A DNA stretch of 64,000 nt from Couchioplanes caeruleus. Its GTDB lineage: Bacteria; Actinomycetota; Actinomycetes; Mycobacteriales; Micromonosporaceae. The stretch lies in contig NZ_CP092183.1 of assembly GCF_023499255.1 (NCBI RefSeq), forward strand, positions 1,619,501 through 1,683,500, written 5' to 3'. Of this stretch, positions 52,486-61,928 are shown in pieces. The notes under the pieces are model-generated. The model ran no database searches and was not told the DNA's origin. It saw only the letters and a program-made list of their open reading frames with translations. Each line of letters opens with the position of its first letter. Position 1 is the first letter of the stretch. A program made the translations under genes and the position numbers.

Positions 52486-53094
52486 ATGCCCAAGACCTTG
52501 CAGAACCACCTCGATCCCAGGCAGCCGCTGGTCGTCGACACGACGAAGCTCCCGCGCCAGCCTGGGGCGACGCGTGCCTTCAAACGGGTCGTCCCGGCGC
52601 CGGCGGACCTCGGCCTTGAGTTGATCTCGGCGCCCGAGGGCTCCGACCTCGAGCTCGATCTGAGCCTGACGTCGGTCTCCGAGGGTGTGTACGTCAGCGG
52701 CACCGTCCGCGGCTCACTCTCCGGTGAGTGCGGGCGTTGTCTCAACGAGATCTCGGAGTCGTTCGAGGTTCCCCTCGCGGAGCTGTACGCCTACGCGGAC
52801 AGCACCACCGAGGAGACCACGGACGAGGACGAGGTGGGCCGGATGCAGGGCGATCTGATCGACCTGGAGCCGGCGGTGCGGGACGCGGTGGTGCTGACAC
52901 TGCCGACCAACCCGGTCTGCCGGCCGGACTGCCCAGGGTTGTGCCCCGAGTGCGGGGTGCACTTCGACGACCTCCCGGCCGATCACAGCCACGAGGAAGT
53001 CGACCCGCGCTGGGCCGCTTTGCGTAACGTGTCTCAACCCGAGCAGTCCGCGGCGGCCTCGCCGCACAAACCGCAGAAAATGATCGAGGAGTAG
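52486..53094 (+). CDS. DUF177 (YceD) family protein
   Basis: 202 residues. The core [19 protein letters not shown] and [19 protein letters not shown] holds cysteines that probably bind zinc, and PRWAALRNV ends the domain. YceD proteins lie immediately before rpmF in most bacteria and affect 23S rRNA or ribosome assembly in some; here rpmF begins after five bases. The first 30 residues are family-specific to actinobacteria. Confidence 0.93.
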   Translation: MPKTLQNHLDPRQPLVVDTTKLPRQPGATRAFKRVVPAPADLGLELISAPEGSDLELDLSLTSVSEGVYVSGTVRGSLSGECGRCLNEISESFEVPLAELYAYADSTTEETTDEDEVGRMQGDLIDLEPAVRDAVVLTLPTNPVCRPDCPGLCPECGVHFDDLPADHSHEEVDPRWAALRNVSQPEQSAAASPHKPQKMIEE

Positions 53095-53099
53095 GTACC

Positions 53100-53273
53100 G
53101 TGGCCGTCCCCAAGCGCAAGATGTCGCGCAGCAACACCCGGTCCCGCCGGGCGAACTGGAAGGCGACCGCGGTGCAGACCGTGGCGTGCCCCCAGTGCAA
53201 GTCGCCGCACCTGCCGCACACCGCCTGTGGGGTCTGCGGCACCTACAACGGCCGTCAGGTCCTCGAGGTCTGA
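53100..53273 (+). CDS. rpmF: 50S ribosomal protein L32
   Basis: 57 residues from GTG, beginning [13 protein letters not shown] and ending [14 protein letters not shown]. Cysteines in [18 protein letters not shown] form the zinc ribbon of the C+ form. AGGAG overlaps the DUF177 stop. It is followed by plsX after 11 bases, the standard rpmF-plsX order. Confidence 0.96.
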   Translation: MAVPKRKMSRSNTRSRRANWKATAVQTVACPQCKSPHLPHTACGVCGTYNGRQVLEV

Positions 53274-53284
53274 GCTTCACTTAA

Positions 53285-54361
53285 GTGACGCGCCCGATCT
53301 TCGGGCGGGTCGAGCCCGACCGGCATCCGTCCGGTGCCCGGAGCCACACGCAGTCCGGCCGCGAGGCCGGTGCTGCCGCGAAGCCGGGCACCGCGCGGAT
53401 CGCCGTCGACCTCCTCGGCGGGGACCAAGCTCCCGCCGTCGTGGTTGACGGCGCTCTGCGCGCCTGTCAGGCCGATCCGGCCCTCTCGCTTCTGCTCGTC
53501 GGCCCGATCGAAGCGGCCGACGCGGTTCTTGCCGCCCTCGGCCCGGACGCCCGGCACCGGGTGCACGCCGTCGCCGCCCCGACCGGCCCGCACGGCCACG
53601 AACGTGACGTCAGCAGCGTCGAGTCCGGCGTACGGACGGCTGTGCTCGCCGTCGCGCAGGGCCGCGCCGACGCCGTGATCTCCGCGGGCAACACCGGCGC
53701 CACGGTCACCTCCGCCGCGCTGGGCCTCGGCCGCTGGCCGGGGATCCGCCGCCCGCCGCTCGCCGCCGTGCTGCCCAGCGCCGCCGGCCGCCTCGTCCTG
53801 CTCGACGTGGGTTCCTCCGTCGACCCCGACGAGCACACCCTCGCCATGCACGCGCGGCTCGGCTCCGCGTACGCCTCGGTCGTGCACGGTGTCCCCTCCC
53901 CGCGCGTGGGCCTTCTCACCATCGGCACGGAACGCGGCAAGGGCGACCGCCTGCGCCGCGCCGCTCCCGCCGTCCTGACCGGGCTCGAACTGCCCGGCGG
54001 CGGGCGCTACGTCGGCCTGGTCGAGGGCAACGACGTGGTCACCGGTGTCGCCGCCGACGTCGTGGTCACCGACGGTTTCACCGGGAACGTGCTGCTCAAG
54101 GGCCTGGAGACCGCGTACGCCCTGATCGGTTCCCCCGCGTCGCAGCCGCCCCCGCCGCGCGCGGCCGTCCTGCTCGGCGTGGCCGGCACCGTGGTCGTGT
54201 GCCACGGCGCCGCCTCGGGCGAGGACCTGGCCGCCGGCATCGGGTTCGCCGCCGCGCTGCACCGCCGGGCCGCCGTCCCGGCCATCGCCGACTTCATCAC
54301 CGGTCCCGCGGGCCGGACTCCCGAGGATCCGCTGAGCGCAAGAGGTGGTCATGAGCAGTAA
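53285..54361 (+). CDS. plsX: phosphate acyltransferase PlsX
   Basis: 358 residues; makes acyl-phosphate from acyl-ACP for phosphatidate synthesis. [66 protein letters not shown] and [15 protein letters not shown] are the family motifs. An N-terminal extension of about 35 residues precedes the core, so the start (GTG 53285) is uncertain. The 3' end overlaps rnc by 11 bases. Confidence 0.93.
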   Translation: MTRPIFGRVEPDRHPSGARSHTQSGREAGAAAKPGTARIAVDLLGGDQAPAVVVDGALRACQADPALSLLLVGPIEAADAVLAALGPDARHRVHAVAAPTGPHGHERDVSSVESGVRTAVLAVAQGRADAVISAGNTGATVTSAALGLGRWPGIRRPPLAAVLPSAAGRLVLLDVGSSVDPDEHTLAMHARLGSAYASVVHGVPSPRVGLLTIGTERGKGDRLRRAAPAVLTGLELPGGGRYVGLVEGNDVVTGVAADVVVTDGFTGNVLLKGLETAYALIGSPASQPPPPRAAVLLGVAGTVVVCHGAASGEDLAAGIGFAAALHRRAAVPAIADFITGPAGRTPEDPLSARGGHEQ

Positions 54362-55277
54362 CGACAGGCGTCGGGTGCGGCCCTCCACGGAGCCGCTCGA
54401 GGAGGCCTTCGGCGTCCCGCTGGAGCCGGAGCTGCTCGAGCGGGCGCTGACCCACCGCTCGTACGCCTACGAGAACGGCGGCCTGCCCACCAACGAGCGG
54501 CTCGAGTTCCTCGGCGACTCGGTGCTGGGCGTGGTGATCACCTCGGCGCTGTTCCACAACCACCCGGACCTGCCCGAGGGGCAGCTCGCCAAGCTGCGCG
54601 CCAGCGTGGTGAACATGCACGCGCTCGCCGACGTGGCCCGCACGCTGGGCCCGGGCGGCCTCGGCCCGCATCTGCTGCTGGGCAAGGGTGAGGAGACCAC
54701 CGGCGGCCGGGACAAGGCGAGCATCCTGGCCGACACGCTGGAGGCGCTGCTCGGTGCCATCTACCTGGAACACGGCCTGGACACCGCCGGCGAGGTGATC
54801 CACCGGCTGTTCGACCCGCTGATGGCCGAGTCGGCCGGGCGCGGCGCGGCGCTGGACTGGAAGACGAGCCTGCAGGAGCTGACCGCGGCGCTGGGGCTGG
54901 GAGTTCCCGACTACGTCATCGACGACGCGGGCCCGGACCACGCCAAGACGTTCACCGCCTGGGTCGTCGTGGCCGGCGAGCGCTACGGCGGTTCCGACGG
55001 GCGCAGCAAGAAGCAGGCGGAGCAGCGCGCGGCCGCGGCGGCCTGGCGCACGCTGACCGAGCGCGCCGAGGAGAAGACGCCGCCCCCGGCCGTGGCGGGC
55101 GGCGGCCACGCCGACCTCGAACAAGCGGACGCGAAGAACGCCGCCGCCGCAGCCGACGCGAAGAACGCCGGCGCAGCCGACGCGAACAACGCCGTGGCCT
55201 CAGGCGCGAGCAACGCCGCGTCGGACGCGAGCAACGCCGCCGGGCAGGCCGACGACAGAAGCGCCGCCGGCCGGTGA
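54351..55277 (+). CDS. rnc: ribonuclease III with a repetitive C-terminal tail
   Basis: 308 residues. Residues 12-160 are the RNase III domain with the signature [13 protein letters not shown] and the second acidic cluster [15 protein letters not shown]; residues 165-235 are the dsRNA-binding domain ([24 protein letters not shown]). The usual protein ends near 240, but here about 60 more residues of Ala/Asn/Asp repeats follow (DAKNA, DANNA, ASNA units). It cleaves double-stranded RNA in rRNA maturation. The next gene overlaps its stop by four bases. Confidence 0.95.
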   Translation: MSSNDRRRVRPSTEPLEEAFGVPLEPELLERALTHRSYAYENGGLPTNERLEFLGDSVLGVVITSALFHNHPDLPEGQLAKLRASVVNMHALADVARTLGPGGLGPHLLLGKGEETTGGRDKASILADTLEALLGAIYLEHGLDTAGEVIHRLFDPLMAESAGRGAALDWKTSLQELTAALGLGVPDYVIDDAGPDHAKTFTAWVVVAGERYGGSDGRSKKQAEQRAAAAAWRTLTERAEEKTPPPAVAGGGHADLEQADAKNAAAAADAKNAGAADANNAVASGASNAASDASNAAGQADDRSAAGR

Positions 55278-56476
55278 GCGTGACGGCGTCGGAGCCCGGC
55301 GGCGAGGCCCCGGTCACCGAGGAGAACGCGCCGCCCGGGCCCGGCGAGCGCCTGTGGGACGCCGCCGGCCGCTGGCACGGGGCCCTCGTCGCCGCCGGCA
55401 TCCTGGCCGGGACGCGCATCGTGCAGCTGATCCTGCTCGTCTGGCTCGACCGGGCCACCGCCGAGCCGATGGGCCTGCGCAACAACCTGCTGATCTGGGA
55501 CGGCGGCTGGTTCCGCCGGGTGGCGGAGGGCTACCCGCACGGATACACGTACGGGCAGACCGGCGCGCTGGAAGGCAACGAGCTGGCCTTCTTCCCGCTG
55601 TACCCGATGCTCATCCGGGGCCTGTCCGCGCTCGGCCTCGACTCCGGCACCGCCGCGCTGACCGTCAGCTGGCTCGCGTCCGTCGCCGCGGCCGTCGCCC
55701 TGCACCTGCTCGGCACCAGCCTGTACGGCCGCCGCGCCGGCTGGGCCCTGGTCGCCATCTGCTGCTCGGCGCCCATGTCGGTGGTGCTGTCGATGGCGTA
55801 CTCGGAGAGCCTCTTCCTGGCATTGCTCGCCGGGATGTTCGTCGCCGCGCACCGCAAGGTGTGGTGGGCGGCGGGCCTGCTCGGCCTCGGCTGCGCCCTC
55901 ACCCGCCCGACCGGCGCCGCGGCCGCGCTGGCCCTGGCGGTCGCCGCGATCATGGCGGTCCGCCGCGAGCCGGAGCGCAAGTGGCCCCCGCTCGTCGCGG
56001 CCGGCGTCGCGCTGGCGGGCGTGCCGGCGTACCTGGGCTGGGTCGGTTGGCGGGTCGGCGACCCGGAGGCGTGGTTCAAGATCCAGGCTGCCGGCTGGGG
56101 CACGTCGTTCGACTACGGCAGCAGCACGCTCACGTTCCTGCACGACACGCTGACCGTGGGCGACGGCTGGGTCCCCATGAGCGTCGCGCTCATCCTGCTG
56201 GCCGCGGCCGCCGCGGCAGCCGTCGCCATGGCCGGTCGCCCCTGGCTGCCGCTCGCCGTCTACGGGCTGGTCGCGATGGTGCTCGTGTACGGCCAGGCCG
56301 GCTATTACCACTCCAAGCCGCGGCTGCTGCTGCCCGTACTGTTGACTCTGCTGCCCGCGGTCGCCGCCGCCGCCCGGGCCCGCCCCCGCGTCGCGATCCT
56401 GTCGATCACCGCCTGGGCCGCGTTCGGGCTCTGGTACGGCGCGTACCTCGTGGCCGTCTGGCCGTACACGATCTAG
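55274..56476 (+). CDS. GT-C type mannosyltransferase-like membrane protein (PIG-V-like)
   Basis: 400 residues with about nine hydrophobic segments. The first extracytoplasmic loop carries [21 protein letters not shown], with the Asp expected in GT-C catalytic loops, and [13 protein letters not shown] follows, a string shared with PIG-V/GPI-mannosyltransferase 2-like bacterial proteins. These use polyprenol-phosphate sugars to glycosylate lipids or proteins outside the membrane. It lies between rnc and mutM and is coupled to both neighbours, a position not seen in Mycobacterium. The substrate is unknown. Confidence 0.78.
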   Translation: MSVTASEPGGEAPVTEENAPPGPGERLWDAAGRWHGALVAAGILAGTRIVQLILLVWLDRATAEPMGLRNNLLIWDGGWFRRVAEGYPHGYTYGQTGALEGNELAFFPLYPMLIRGLSALGLDSGTAALTVSWLASVAAAVALHLLGTSLYGRRAGWALVAICCSAPMSVVLSMAYSESLFLALLAGMFVAAHRKVWWAAGLLGLGCALTRPTGAAAALALAVAAIMAVRREPERKWPPLVAAGVALAGVPAYLGWVGWRVGDPEAWFKIQAAGWGTSFDYGSSTLTFLHDTLTVGDGWVPMSVALILLAAAAAAAVAMAGRPWLPLAVYGLVAMVLVYGQAGYYHSKPRLLLPVLLTLLPAVAAAARARPRVAILSITAWAAFGLWYGAYLVAVWPYTI

Positions 56477-56485
56477 GGTTGTCCG

Positions 56486-57340
56486 ATGCCCGAGCTTCCC
56501 GAGGTCGAGACCGTCCGGCAGGGCCTGGCCAAGTGGGTCGCCGGCCGCCGCATCGAGGCGGTCGAGGTGCGCCACCCCCGGGCGATCCGCCGGCACCTGC
56601 CGGGTGACGTGCACTTCGCGGCCGTCCTCGCCGGCCGCACCATCACGGACGTCTCCCGGCGCGGCAAGTACCTCTGGCTGCCGCTGGACTCCGGCGACGC
56701 GATCATCGCCCACCTCGGCATGAGCGGTCAGCTGCTGATGCAGCCGCCCGAGGCGCCCGACGAGACGCACCTGCGGGTCCGCTTCTCGTTCGCCGACGAC
56801 GGGCCGGAGCTGCGCTTCGTCGACCAGCGCACGTTCGGCGGGCTCTCGGTCTCCGAGGGCGGCGCCGAGTTGCCGGCCGAGATCGCGCACATCGCGCGCG
56901 ACCCGAGGGACCCCCTCTTCGACGACGAGGGGTTCGTCGCCGCGCTGCGCCGCAAGCACACCGAGGTCAAGCGCGCGCTGCTCGACCAGACGCTGATCTC
57001 CGGCGTCGGCAACATCTACGCCGACGAGGCGCTGTGGCGCGCGCAGCTGCACGGCACCCGGCCGACGGACGCGTTGACCAAGCCGGTGGCACGCCGCCTG
57101 CTCGGTCACGTCCGCGACGTCCTCGACGAGGCGATCGTCGCCGGCGGCACGAGCTTCGACGCGCTGTACGTCAACGTGAACGGGGAGAGCGGCTACTTCG
57201 ACCGGGCGCTGAACGCGTACGGGCGGGAGGGGCAGCCGTGCCACCGCTGCGGCACGCCGATCCGCCGGGAGCAGTTCATGAACCGCTCGTCGTTCAGCTG
57301 CCCGCGCTGCCAGCCGCGCCCCCGGAGACCGCTCCGCTGA
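56486..57340 (+). CDS. mutM: formamidopyrimidine-DNA glycosylase
   Basis: 284 residues; excises 8-oxoguanine and FaPy and nicks the strand. The start [14 protein letters not shown] gives catalytic Pro2 and Glu3, [10 protein letters not shown] holds Lys57-type DNA contact, [17 protein letters not shown] is the helix-two-turn-helix, and the C-terminal zinc finger [13 protein letters not shown]...CPRCQ is complete. It is the last gene of the rsmD-to-mutM run. Its 3' end overlaps the convergent spherulin-like gene by 47 bases. Confidence 0.97.
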   Translation: MPELPEVETVRQGLAKWVAGRRIEAVEVRHPRAIRRHLPGDVHFAAVLAGRTITDVSRRGKYLWLPLDSGDAIIAHLGMSGQLLMQPPEAPDETHLRVRFSFADDGPELRFVDQRTFGGLSVSEGGAELPAEIAHIARDPRDPLFDDEGFVAALRRKHTEVKRALLDQTLISGVGNIYADEALWRAQLHGTRPTDALTKPVARRLLGHVRDVLDEAIVAGGTSFDALYVNVNGESGYFDRALNAYGREGQPCHRCGTPIRREQFMNRSSFSCPRCQPRPRRPLR

Positions 57341-57863
57341 CGTACGGGCCGGCGTCGGTGGCCAGCCCGAAGCCCGCGCCGCGCCGGCCCATCAGCCGCC
57401 GGGCCGCGGTCAGCATCTCGGTCGGCACGCCGTGCACGAGGTGCCCGTCGCCCGGCAGCGTCCCGTCGCCGTCCCATCCCTGGTACGCCGACCACGACCC
57501 GTCGAACGTGCAGATCCGTACGCCCAGCTCCCGGTAGAGCGGGTGGGTGGGCACACCCGGGTTGAGCACCACCCGGTGCAGCCCGCGCCGGGCGGCCAGC
57601 CGGACGGTCAGCGCCACCGGCCCGACCCCGCCCGACCCGGCCGGCGCCCGGTCGAGGAAGAGCCCCTCGGCACCGTCCTCGCGCCAGGCGTCCACATCGG
57701 CCAGCACGTCGGCGAGGGAGCGGCCGCCCCAGTCGAGGTCGACGCGGCCGAGGATCTGATGGGCCGTGCCGCGCGGGCCGGGCCGCTCCTGCACGACCCA
57801 GGTGTCCGGGTCGGGCGCCAGCTCGGGCGACGGGTGCGCGTACGGCGGGAACAGGGTCTTCAC
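57294..57863 (-). CDS. spherulin-4-like protein (GH114-related), possibly PelA-like hydrolase
   Basis: 189 residues from [42 protein letters not shown] and [17 protein letters not shown] are aligned in order with the barrel strands of spherulation-specific family 4/GH114 proteins. In that family the fifth strand usually reads FFDE; here it is FLDR, so the catalytic Glu may be missing. It lacks a signal peptide and the N-terminal NPxSGPG strand and is shorter than usual (~250). Coupled by four bases to the membrane gene before it. Confidence 0.65.
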   Translation of the reverse strand: MKTLFPPYAHPSPELAPDPDTWVVQERPGPRGTAHQILGRVDLDWGGRSLADVLADVDAWREDGAEGLFLDRAPAGSGGVGPVALTVRLAARRGLHRVVLNPGVPTHPLYRELGVRICTFDGSWSAYQGWDGDGTLPGDGHLVHGVPTEMLTAARRLMGRRGAGFGLATDAGPYVSGAVSGGAAGSAGS

Positions 57864-59023
57864 GACGTCCTCCGGGAATCCGCGGTGGTCCGGGCGACGA
57901 TGAGCAGCCCGGCGAGGTGGGCCGCCGCCAGCAGGGCGACGACCGTGGGCAACGGCGCCGGCAGCGCCGGTACGACCGGGGTGGCCAGCGCGGCGAGCGG
58001 CGGGACGACGGCGAGCAGCGCGGCGACCCCGGTACGCCCCCGCACGACGAGCAGCAGGGTGATGCCGAGCACCCCGCTGAGCAGGACGCCCCCGGCGAGC
58101 ACGAGCACCCCGGCCGTGCTGGATCCGGCCGGTAGCCGGTACGCGGCCACGGCCAGCGCCACCCCGGCGGCCAGCGGCGGCAGCAGGGCCGCCACGGTCA
58201 CGACGGTCACGCCACCGAGGTGCGTACGGAACTCCCGCCCGCTCTCCGCCGCGTCCAGCCCCGCCTGCACCTGCCGGCGATGCCAGCCGATCAGCGCCTC
58301 GAGCAGCGGCCCGGCGGCGAGCAGCGGCAGCACCACGGGTGAGGTGGCGGTCGGCGGCCCGGCCCGCCACAGCAGCGCCACGCAGGTCGCCTGTGCCGCA
58401 CCGAGCAGCAGCCGTACGCCCCCGAGCCGAAGGTCCTGCGTGTCCAGCCGGCCGATCGGTGCGGCGCCGAACGCCGGGGCGAAGGCGCGCGCGGCGGCCA
58501 GCGCGATGGCGAACGGCAGCAGCAGCGTCACGGGCACGCGCTGTGCGTACGTGTCCCCGACGGTCCCGGCGATGCCGACCGCGGCGAGCAGCCAGCACGG
58601 CAGGCTCCACCGGACCACCGTGGCCTCCGTACGGCTCACCAGCGCGGCGGTGACCGTACCCAGCGACAGCAGGCCGCACAGGCCGACCGCGACCGCAGCC
58701 AGCGGGTCCGGGCCGGTCAGGCCCGCCAGTGCCGCCACCGTCCAGAGCAGGGCGGCTGCCGCGAATCCCAGCGCGACCAGCCGCACGCCCGCCGCCGGTC
58801 CGGATCGGCGGGCGGCCAGCGCGCCGAGCCCGGCCAGCGCTTGGGCGGCACTCCAGCCGAGCACCAGCGTCCCCAGGGGAGCCTGCCAGCCGACGTGGCC
58901 GAGCGGCCGCGCCGCCGCGACCGCGGCGCTGAGCGGGCCGAGATAGAGCCCGCAGCGCAGCAGAGTGGCGCCCACGGCGGGGGTGCGCAGTGTGGAGCCC
59001 CGCAGGGCGAGATCGGCGGTCAT
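57860..59023 (-). CDS. polytopic membrane protein of a Pel-like operon
   Basis: 387 residues with about eleven or twelve hydrophobic segments rich in Leu, Ala and Val and very few charges. Position between a PelF-like glycosyltransferase and a spherulin-like protein, with four-base overlaps on both sides, suggests a PelG-like or flippase-like transporter component. No motif confirms that; PelG is usually longer (~450). An unrelated membrane protein is possible. Confidence 0.6.
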   Translation of the reverse strand: MTADLALRGSTLRTPAVGATLLRCGLYLGPLSAAVAAARPLGHVGWQAPLGTLVLGWSAAQALAGLGALAARRSGPAAGVRLVALGFAAAALLWTVAALAGLTGPDPLAAVAVGLCGLLSLGTVTAALVSRTEATVVRWSLPCWLLAAVGIAGTVGDTYAQRVPVTLLLPFAIALAAARAFAPAFGAAPIGRLDTQDLRLGGVRLLLGAAQATCVALLWRAGPPTATSPVVLPLLAAGPLLEALIGWHRRQVQAGLDAAESGREFRTHLGGVTVVTVAALLPPLAAGVALAVAAYRLPAGSSTAGVLVLAGGVLLSGVLGITLLLVVRGRTGVAALLAVVPPLAALATPVVPALPAPLPTVVALLAAAHLAGLLIVARTTADSRRTS

Positions 59024-60510
59024 CGTTCCTCCCCGGCTCCGGTGAGCCAGCGCAGTGTGGCCGGATGTGCGTCGCGCGGCGCCGGAACGGCGAGCGCCAG
59101 CTCGTAGGCGGGCGCGGGCGGCGGGCCGGCCAGGTCGGTGTAGAGCGCGCCGTAGACCCGGACGACCCGGTCGGCGGTGAAGCAGGCGAGCGCCCGGCGC
59201 CGCGCCGCGTCGCCCAGGGCCCGCCGGCGGGCGGGCGCGGTGAGCAGGTCGACGCAGGCGGCGGCGAGCGCTTCCGGATCCTTGTCGGGTACGACGACAC
59301 CCGCGTCGCCGAGCGTCTCGGCAACCGGCCCGACATCCGCCCCGACGACCGCGCGACCGGACATCATGGCCTCGATCAACCGGTACGGCGGATCGGACGG
59401 TCCCGGGACGTGCACGACGAGGTGACCGGTGGTGTACCGGTCGCTGGGGTCGGCGGGCAGCGGGTGCAGCCGGATCGCGCGCCCGAGCCCCGTACGGTCC
59501 ACCTGCTCGGCGCAGTGGTCCTCGTGGGCGCCGGTCACCCCGACCAGGTGCAGGACGGTCCCCGGCACCGCCGCGGCGATCCGCGTGAACGCCGCCAGCA
59601 CCACCTGCAGGCCGCTCTCCGGGCCACCGTTCCCGGCCCAGACGATCGCGGGCGGCGCGTCCGGTTCGGGCGCGGACGGGAAATCCCGGGGATCCACGCC
59701 CGCCGGCACCTGCACCAGCCGCCGCGGTTCAGCGCCGTGCCGCAGCGCCCACGCGTGGTGGTATTCGCTCAACGGCGCGATCAGCCCGGCCTCGGCATAG
59801 CCGGTCCGGGCCACGGCACGACGGAAGCGCCGCAGGACCGTACGCACCGCCGGCGACAGCCGTTCCTCGTGGGCGCGCAACCGGGCCACGGGCGCGCGGG
59901 CCTCGGTGAGCAGCAGGGGCGTGCCCGTGCGCCACCGGCCCGCCAAGGCCGCCAGCAGCGGCGTCGTCCCGCCCACGCAGTGCACGACATCGGCAGGCGG
60001 CAACGGTGCGGCCAGCGCCCGCGCGGCGTGCCGCAGCAGGGTGACGGCGGTACGCGCGTCCCGCAGGCTGAGCCGCGGCAGCCGTTCCCCGTCCCCCGAC
60101 GACCGTCCGGCCCGCCACGCGTCCTGCAGCACGTCCGCGAGCGGTACGGCGTTCAGCGGCGACCCGCCGGCCACCGTACGGCCCTCGGCGAGTACGGCCA
60201 GCCCCAGCAGCCCCCGGGCGAACTCGTCGTCCCGCTCCGCCACCAGCCCCCGGCACAGCAGTACGGCCGCAGCCACCGCGTGCTCGTCCTTGCCCTCGCG
60301 CCGTGGCGTCTCCCGGGGCAGCGCGACCGCCCGGGCCGACCCCACGTGCCCCGGCAGCGCGTACGCCGGCCCGCCCGGCGGCTCCCGGTCGCAGATGCTG
60401 ACGAGGTCGAAGCGGAACCGGCCGAGGCCGTCGACGAGCGTCCGGCACCAGCCGCCTAGCGCGTCGCGGCGGAACGGGTAGCCGCCCCCGGTGAGCAGAC
60501 AGATGCGCAT
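59020..60510 (-). CDS. GT4 glycosyltransferase with PelF-like N-terminus
   Basis: 496 residues. The start MRICLLTGGGYPFRRDALGG followed by WCRTLVDGLGRFRFDLVSIC matches the DUF3492 N-terminus of PelF enzymes. The C-terminal GT4 half contains PAIVWAGNGGPESGLQVVL, the EX7E-type motif PYRLIEAMMSGRAVVGADVG and PDKDPEALAAACVDLL. PelF polymerises partially deacetylated GalNAc from UDP-sugars in the Pel system. It is the first gene of a three-gene operon with 4-base overlaps. A different GT4 role, e.g. in a wall glycan, remains open. Confidence 0.78.
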   Translation of the reverse strand: MRICLLTGGGYPFRRDALGGWCRTLVDGLGRFRFDLVSICDREPPGGPAYALPGHVGSARAVALPRETPRREGKDEHAVAAAVLLCRGLVAERDDEFARGLLGLAVLAEGRTVAGGSPLNAVPLADVLQDAWRAGRSSGDGERLPRLSLRDARTAVTLLRHAARALAAPLPPADVVHCVGGTTPLLAALAGRWRTGTPLLLTEARAPVARLRAHEERLSPAVRTVLRRFRRAVARTGYAEAGLIAPLSEYHHAWALRHGAEPRRLVQVPAGVDPRDFPSAPEPDAPPAIVWAGNGGPESGLQVVLAAFTRIAAAVPGTVLHLVGVTGAHEDHCAEQVDRTGLGRAIRLHPLPADPSDRYTTGHLVVHVPGPSDPPYRLIEAMMSGRAVVGADVGPVAETLGDAGVVVPDKDPEALAAACVDLLTAPARRRALGDAARRRALACFTADRVVRVYGALYTDLAGPPPAPAYELALAVPAPRDAHPATLRWLTGAGEER

Positions 60511-60587
60511 GCGGTCAGCACCGCGTACGGGCAGGGGGCGATATCACGATGGCTGCAACGACGCAGCGGCGAAAAGTAACGGGACGG

Positions 60588-60603
60588 TGTCACCTAGGCG
60601 ACA
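60588..60603. promoter_or_regulatory. inverted repeat upstream of the Pel-like operon
   Basis: TGTCACC (60588-60594), TA, GGCGACA (60597-60603): arms match at six of seven positions, 78 bases before the glycosyltransferase start. The 132-base gap also has AT-rich ACAAATAGTG on the minus strand. It might be an operator; the regulator is unknown. Confidence 0.4.
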
Positions 60604-60642
60604 GATGTTCGCACTATTTGTCTGATTTACCGCGTACTTTGG

Positions 60643-61431
60643 TCACGAACGCCCGAAAAGCTGACCCCACACGATGGTGCCGTCGACGCCCTTCACCGCG
60701 CCCACCCCGATCGCCTTGAAGTCGCAGTTGAGGATGTTGGCGCGGTGCCCCTCGCTGTTCATCCACGAGGTCATGACGTCGGCCGCGTCGCGCTGTCCCC
60801 GGGCCACGTTCTCCCCGCCCGCAGCGTCGTACCCCTGCTCCTTCGCCCGCTGGACGAAGTCCCGACCGTCATCGCTGACATGGCTGATGTACAGGTTCCC
60901 ATGCGTCCCGAGCTCCCTCACGTGCAGCCGGATCGCCGTCCGCAACTTCCCGTTGAGCCGTACGCCCCCACACCCGGCCCTGTCCCGCTCGACGTTGACC
61001 AGCCGGATGACCTCGTTCTCCTGACCTGTCAGCCCGGCCGCCACCACGGTCCGCCGCGGTGTGGGCTTCTTGGTCGCCGGCCGGGTTTCCGGCCCGGTCG
61101 TCGGCTTCGGCCGGGGCTTCGGTGACGCCGCCGCGCTCGGCCGGGCCGTCCGCGCCGGCTCCGCGCTCGGTTCCGCCGTCGGCGTCCCGGCGCCGGGTGC
61201 CCCGCCACCGGCACCCGGCGCCGGGACGCCGACGGCGGAACCGGGCCGCTCGGCTGCGGCGCCCGGCCCGGTGAGGCTCGACGGCAGCAGTGCGGCGCCC
61301 GCGGCGACGGCCGCGAGCAGCGCGGCGACGGGGAGGGCCAGCATGGCCGGAGAGGGCATCGCCTGCCGCCCGCGGTGCCGGCCGGCGTCCGTGTTCAGCC
61401 GCCGCCCGGTCTGCTCAACTGGCCCGTGCAC
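60643..61431 (-). CDS. secreted CAP-domain (SCP/PR1-like) protein
   Basis: 262 residues from GTG after GGAGG. A signal anchor (LALPVAALLAAVAAGAALL) at about 30-48 is followed by a 90-residue Pro/Ala/Gly/Thr linker and a CAP domain from about residue 135: NEVIRLVNVERDRAGCGGV, ELGTHGNLYISHVS, GGENVARG, SWMNSEGHRANIL and the terminal VWGQLFG. CAP His/Glu residues are kept. Bacterial members occur in sporulating and filamentous organisms, role mostly unknown. The linker DNA contains a 34-base perfect inverted repeat. Confidence 0.9.
   Translation of the reverse strand: MHGPVEQTGRRLNTDAGRHRGRQAMPSPAMLALPVAALLAAVAAGAALLPSSLTGPGAAAERPGSAVGVPAPGAGGGAPGAGTPTAEPSAEPARTARPSAAASPKPRPKPTTGPETRPATKKPTPRRTVVAAGLTGQENEVIRLVNVERDRAGCGGVRLNGKLRTAIRLHVRELGTHGNLYISHVSDDGRDFVQRAKEQGYDAAGGENVARGQRDAADVMTSWMNSEGHRANILNCDFKAIGVGAVKGVDGTIVWGQLFGRS
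61168..61243. repeat. 34-bp perfect inverted repeat inside the CAP gene
   Basis: Arms 61168-61201 and 61210-61243 are exact reverse complements around the eight-base loop CCGCCACC. In RNA the stem would be extremely stable. It codes for the Pro/Gly/Ala linker (AVGVPAPGAGGGAPGAG), so both strands read similar peptides. Confidence 0.95.
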
Positions 61432-61872
61432 GTCCTGCCTCCGCGGTCCTCAGGGATCGAGAGGTTTCGACCCGGGTGACGGTAAGCAGTCGTACGGACA
61501 CGCGGCAAACCAGCTAAGAAAGACATAAGCCAGCCTTCATCCAGCCCCGTACGGATCTTGAGAACGGTCATCCGGGCGGGGAAATCGCTTGATCAAAGCT
61601 TCGTGACGTGCCAGGGTGGCGTGATTCACTGGTGAACAGGGGTCGGCGCGGTGCCCACGGCTTGACGGAGCCTGGTCATCGGCGCACCATAGAAGTGTCG
61701 CCAGTCGCGCCCATCTGTGCTCGGCTTAGCTTTGGTACATGCTCAGCTTTGAGTACAGGTAAATCTGCATCTCACGCAAGTCCTCGGGTGCAGATCTCTG
61801 TGCCTACGCGTGTCCGTGGGTGCAGTCGTGCGGTACCACAGGGCGCGCGTTTGGCCGGCCTTTCCGGCAGCG

Positions 61873-61908
61873 CTTTACAAAGAGACGCGGCTTTACAACG
61901 AGACGCGA
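61873..61908 (+). repeat. 18-bp direct repeat upstream of the small coiled-coil gene
   Basis: CTTTACAAAGAGACGCGG (61873-61890) and CTTTACAACGAGACGCGA (61891-61908) are adjacent and differ at two positions, ending 20 bases before the ATG at 61929. They may be part of a promoter or regulator site. The rest of 61432-61872 shows no gene that I can support. Confidence 0.75.
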
Positions 61909-61928
61909 TGGTCTCACAAGGAGAAGTC

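Noticed and set aside
60588..60603. BldD box upstream of the Pel-like operon
   Set aside because: It differs from the BldD consensus at two key positions; reported only as an inverted repeat.
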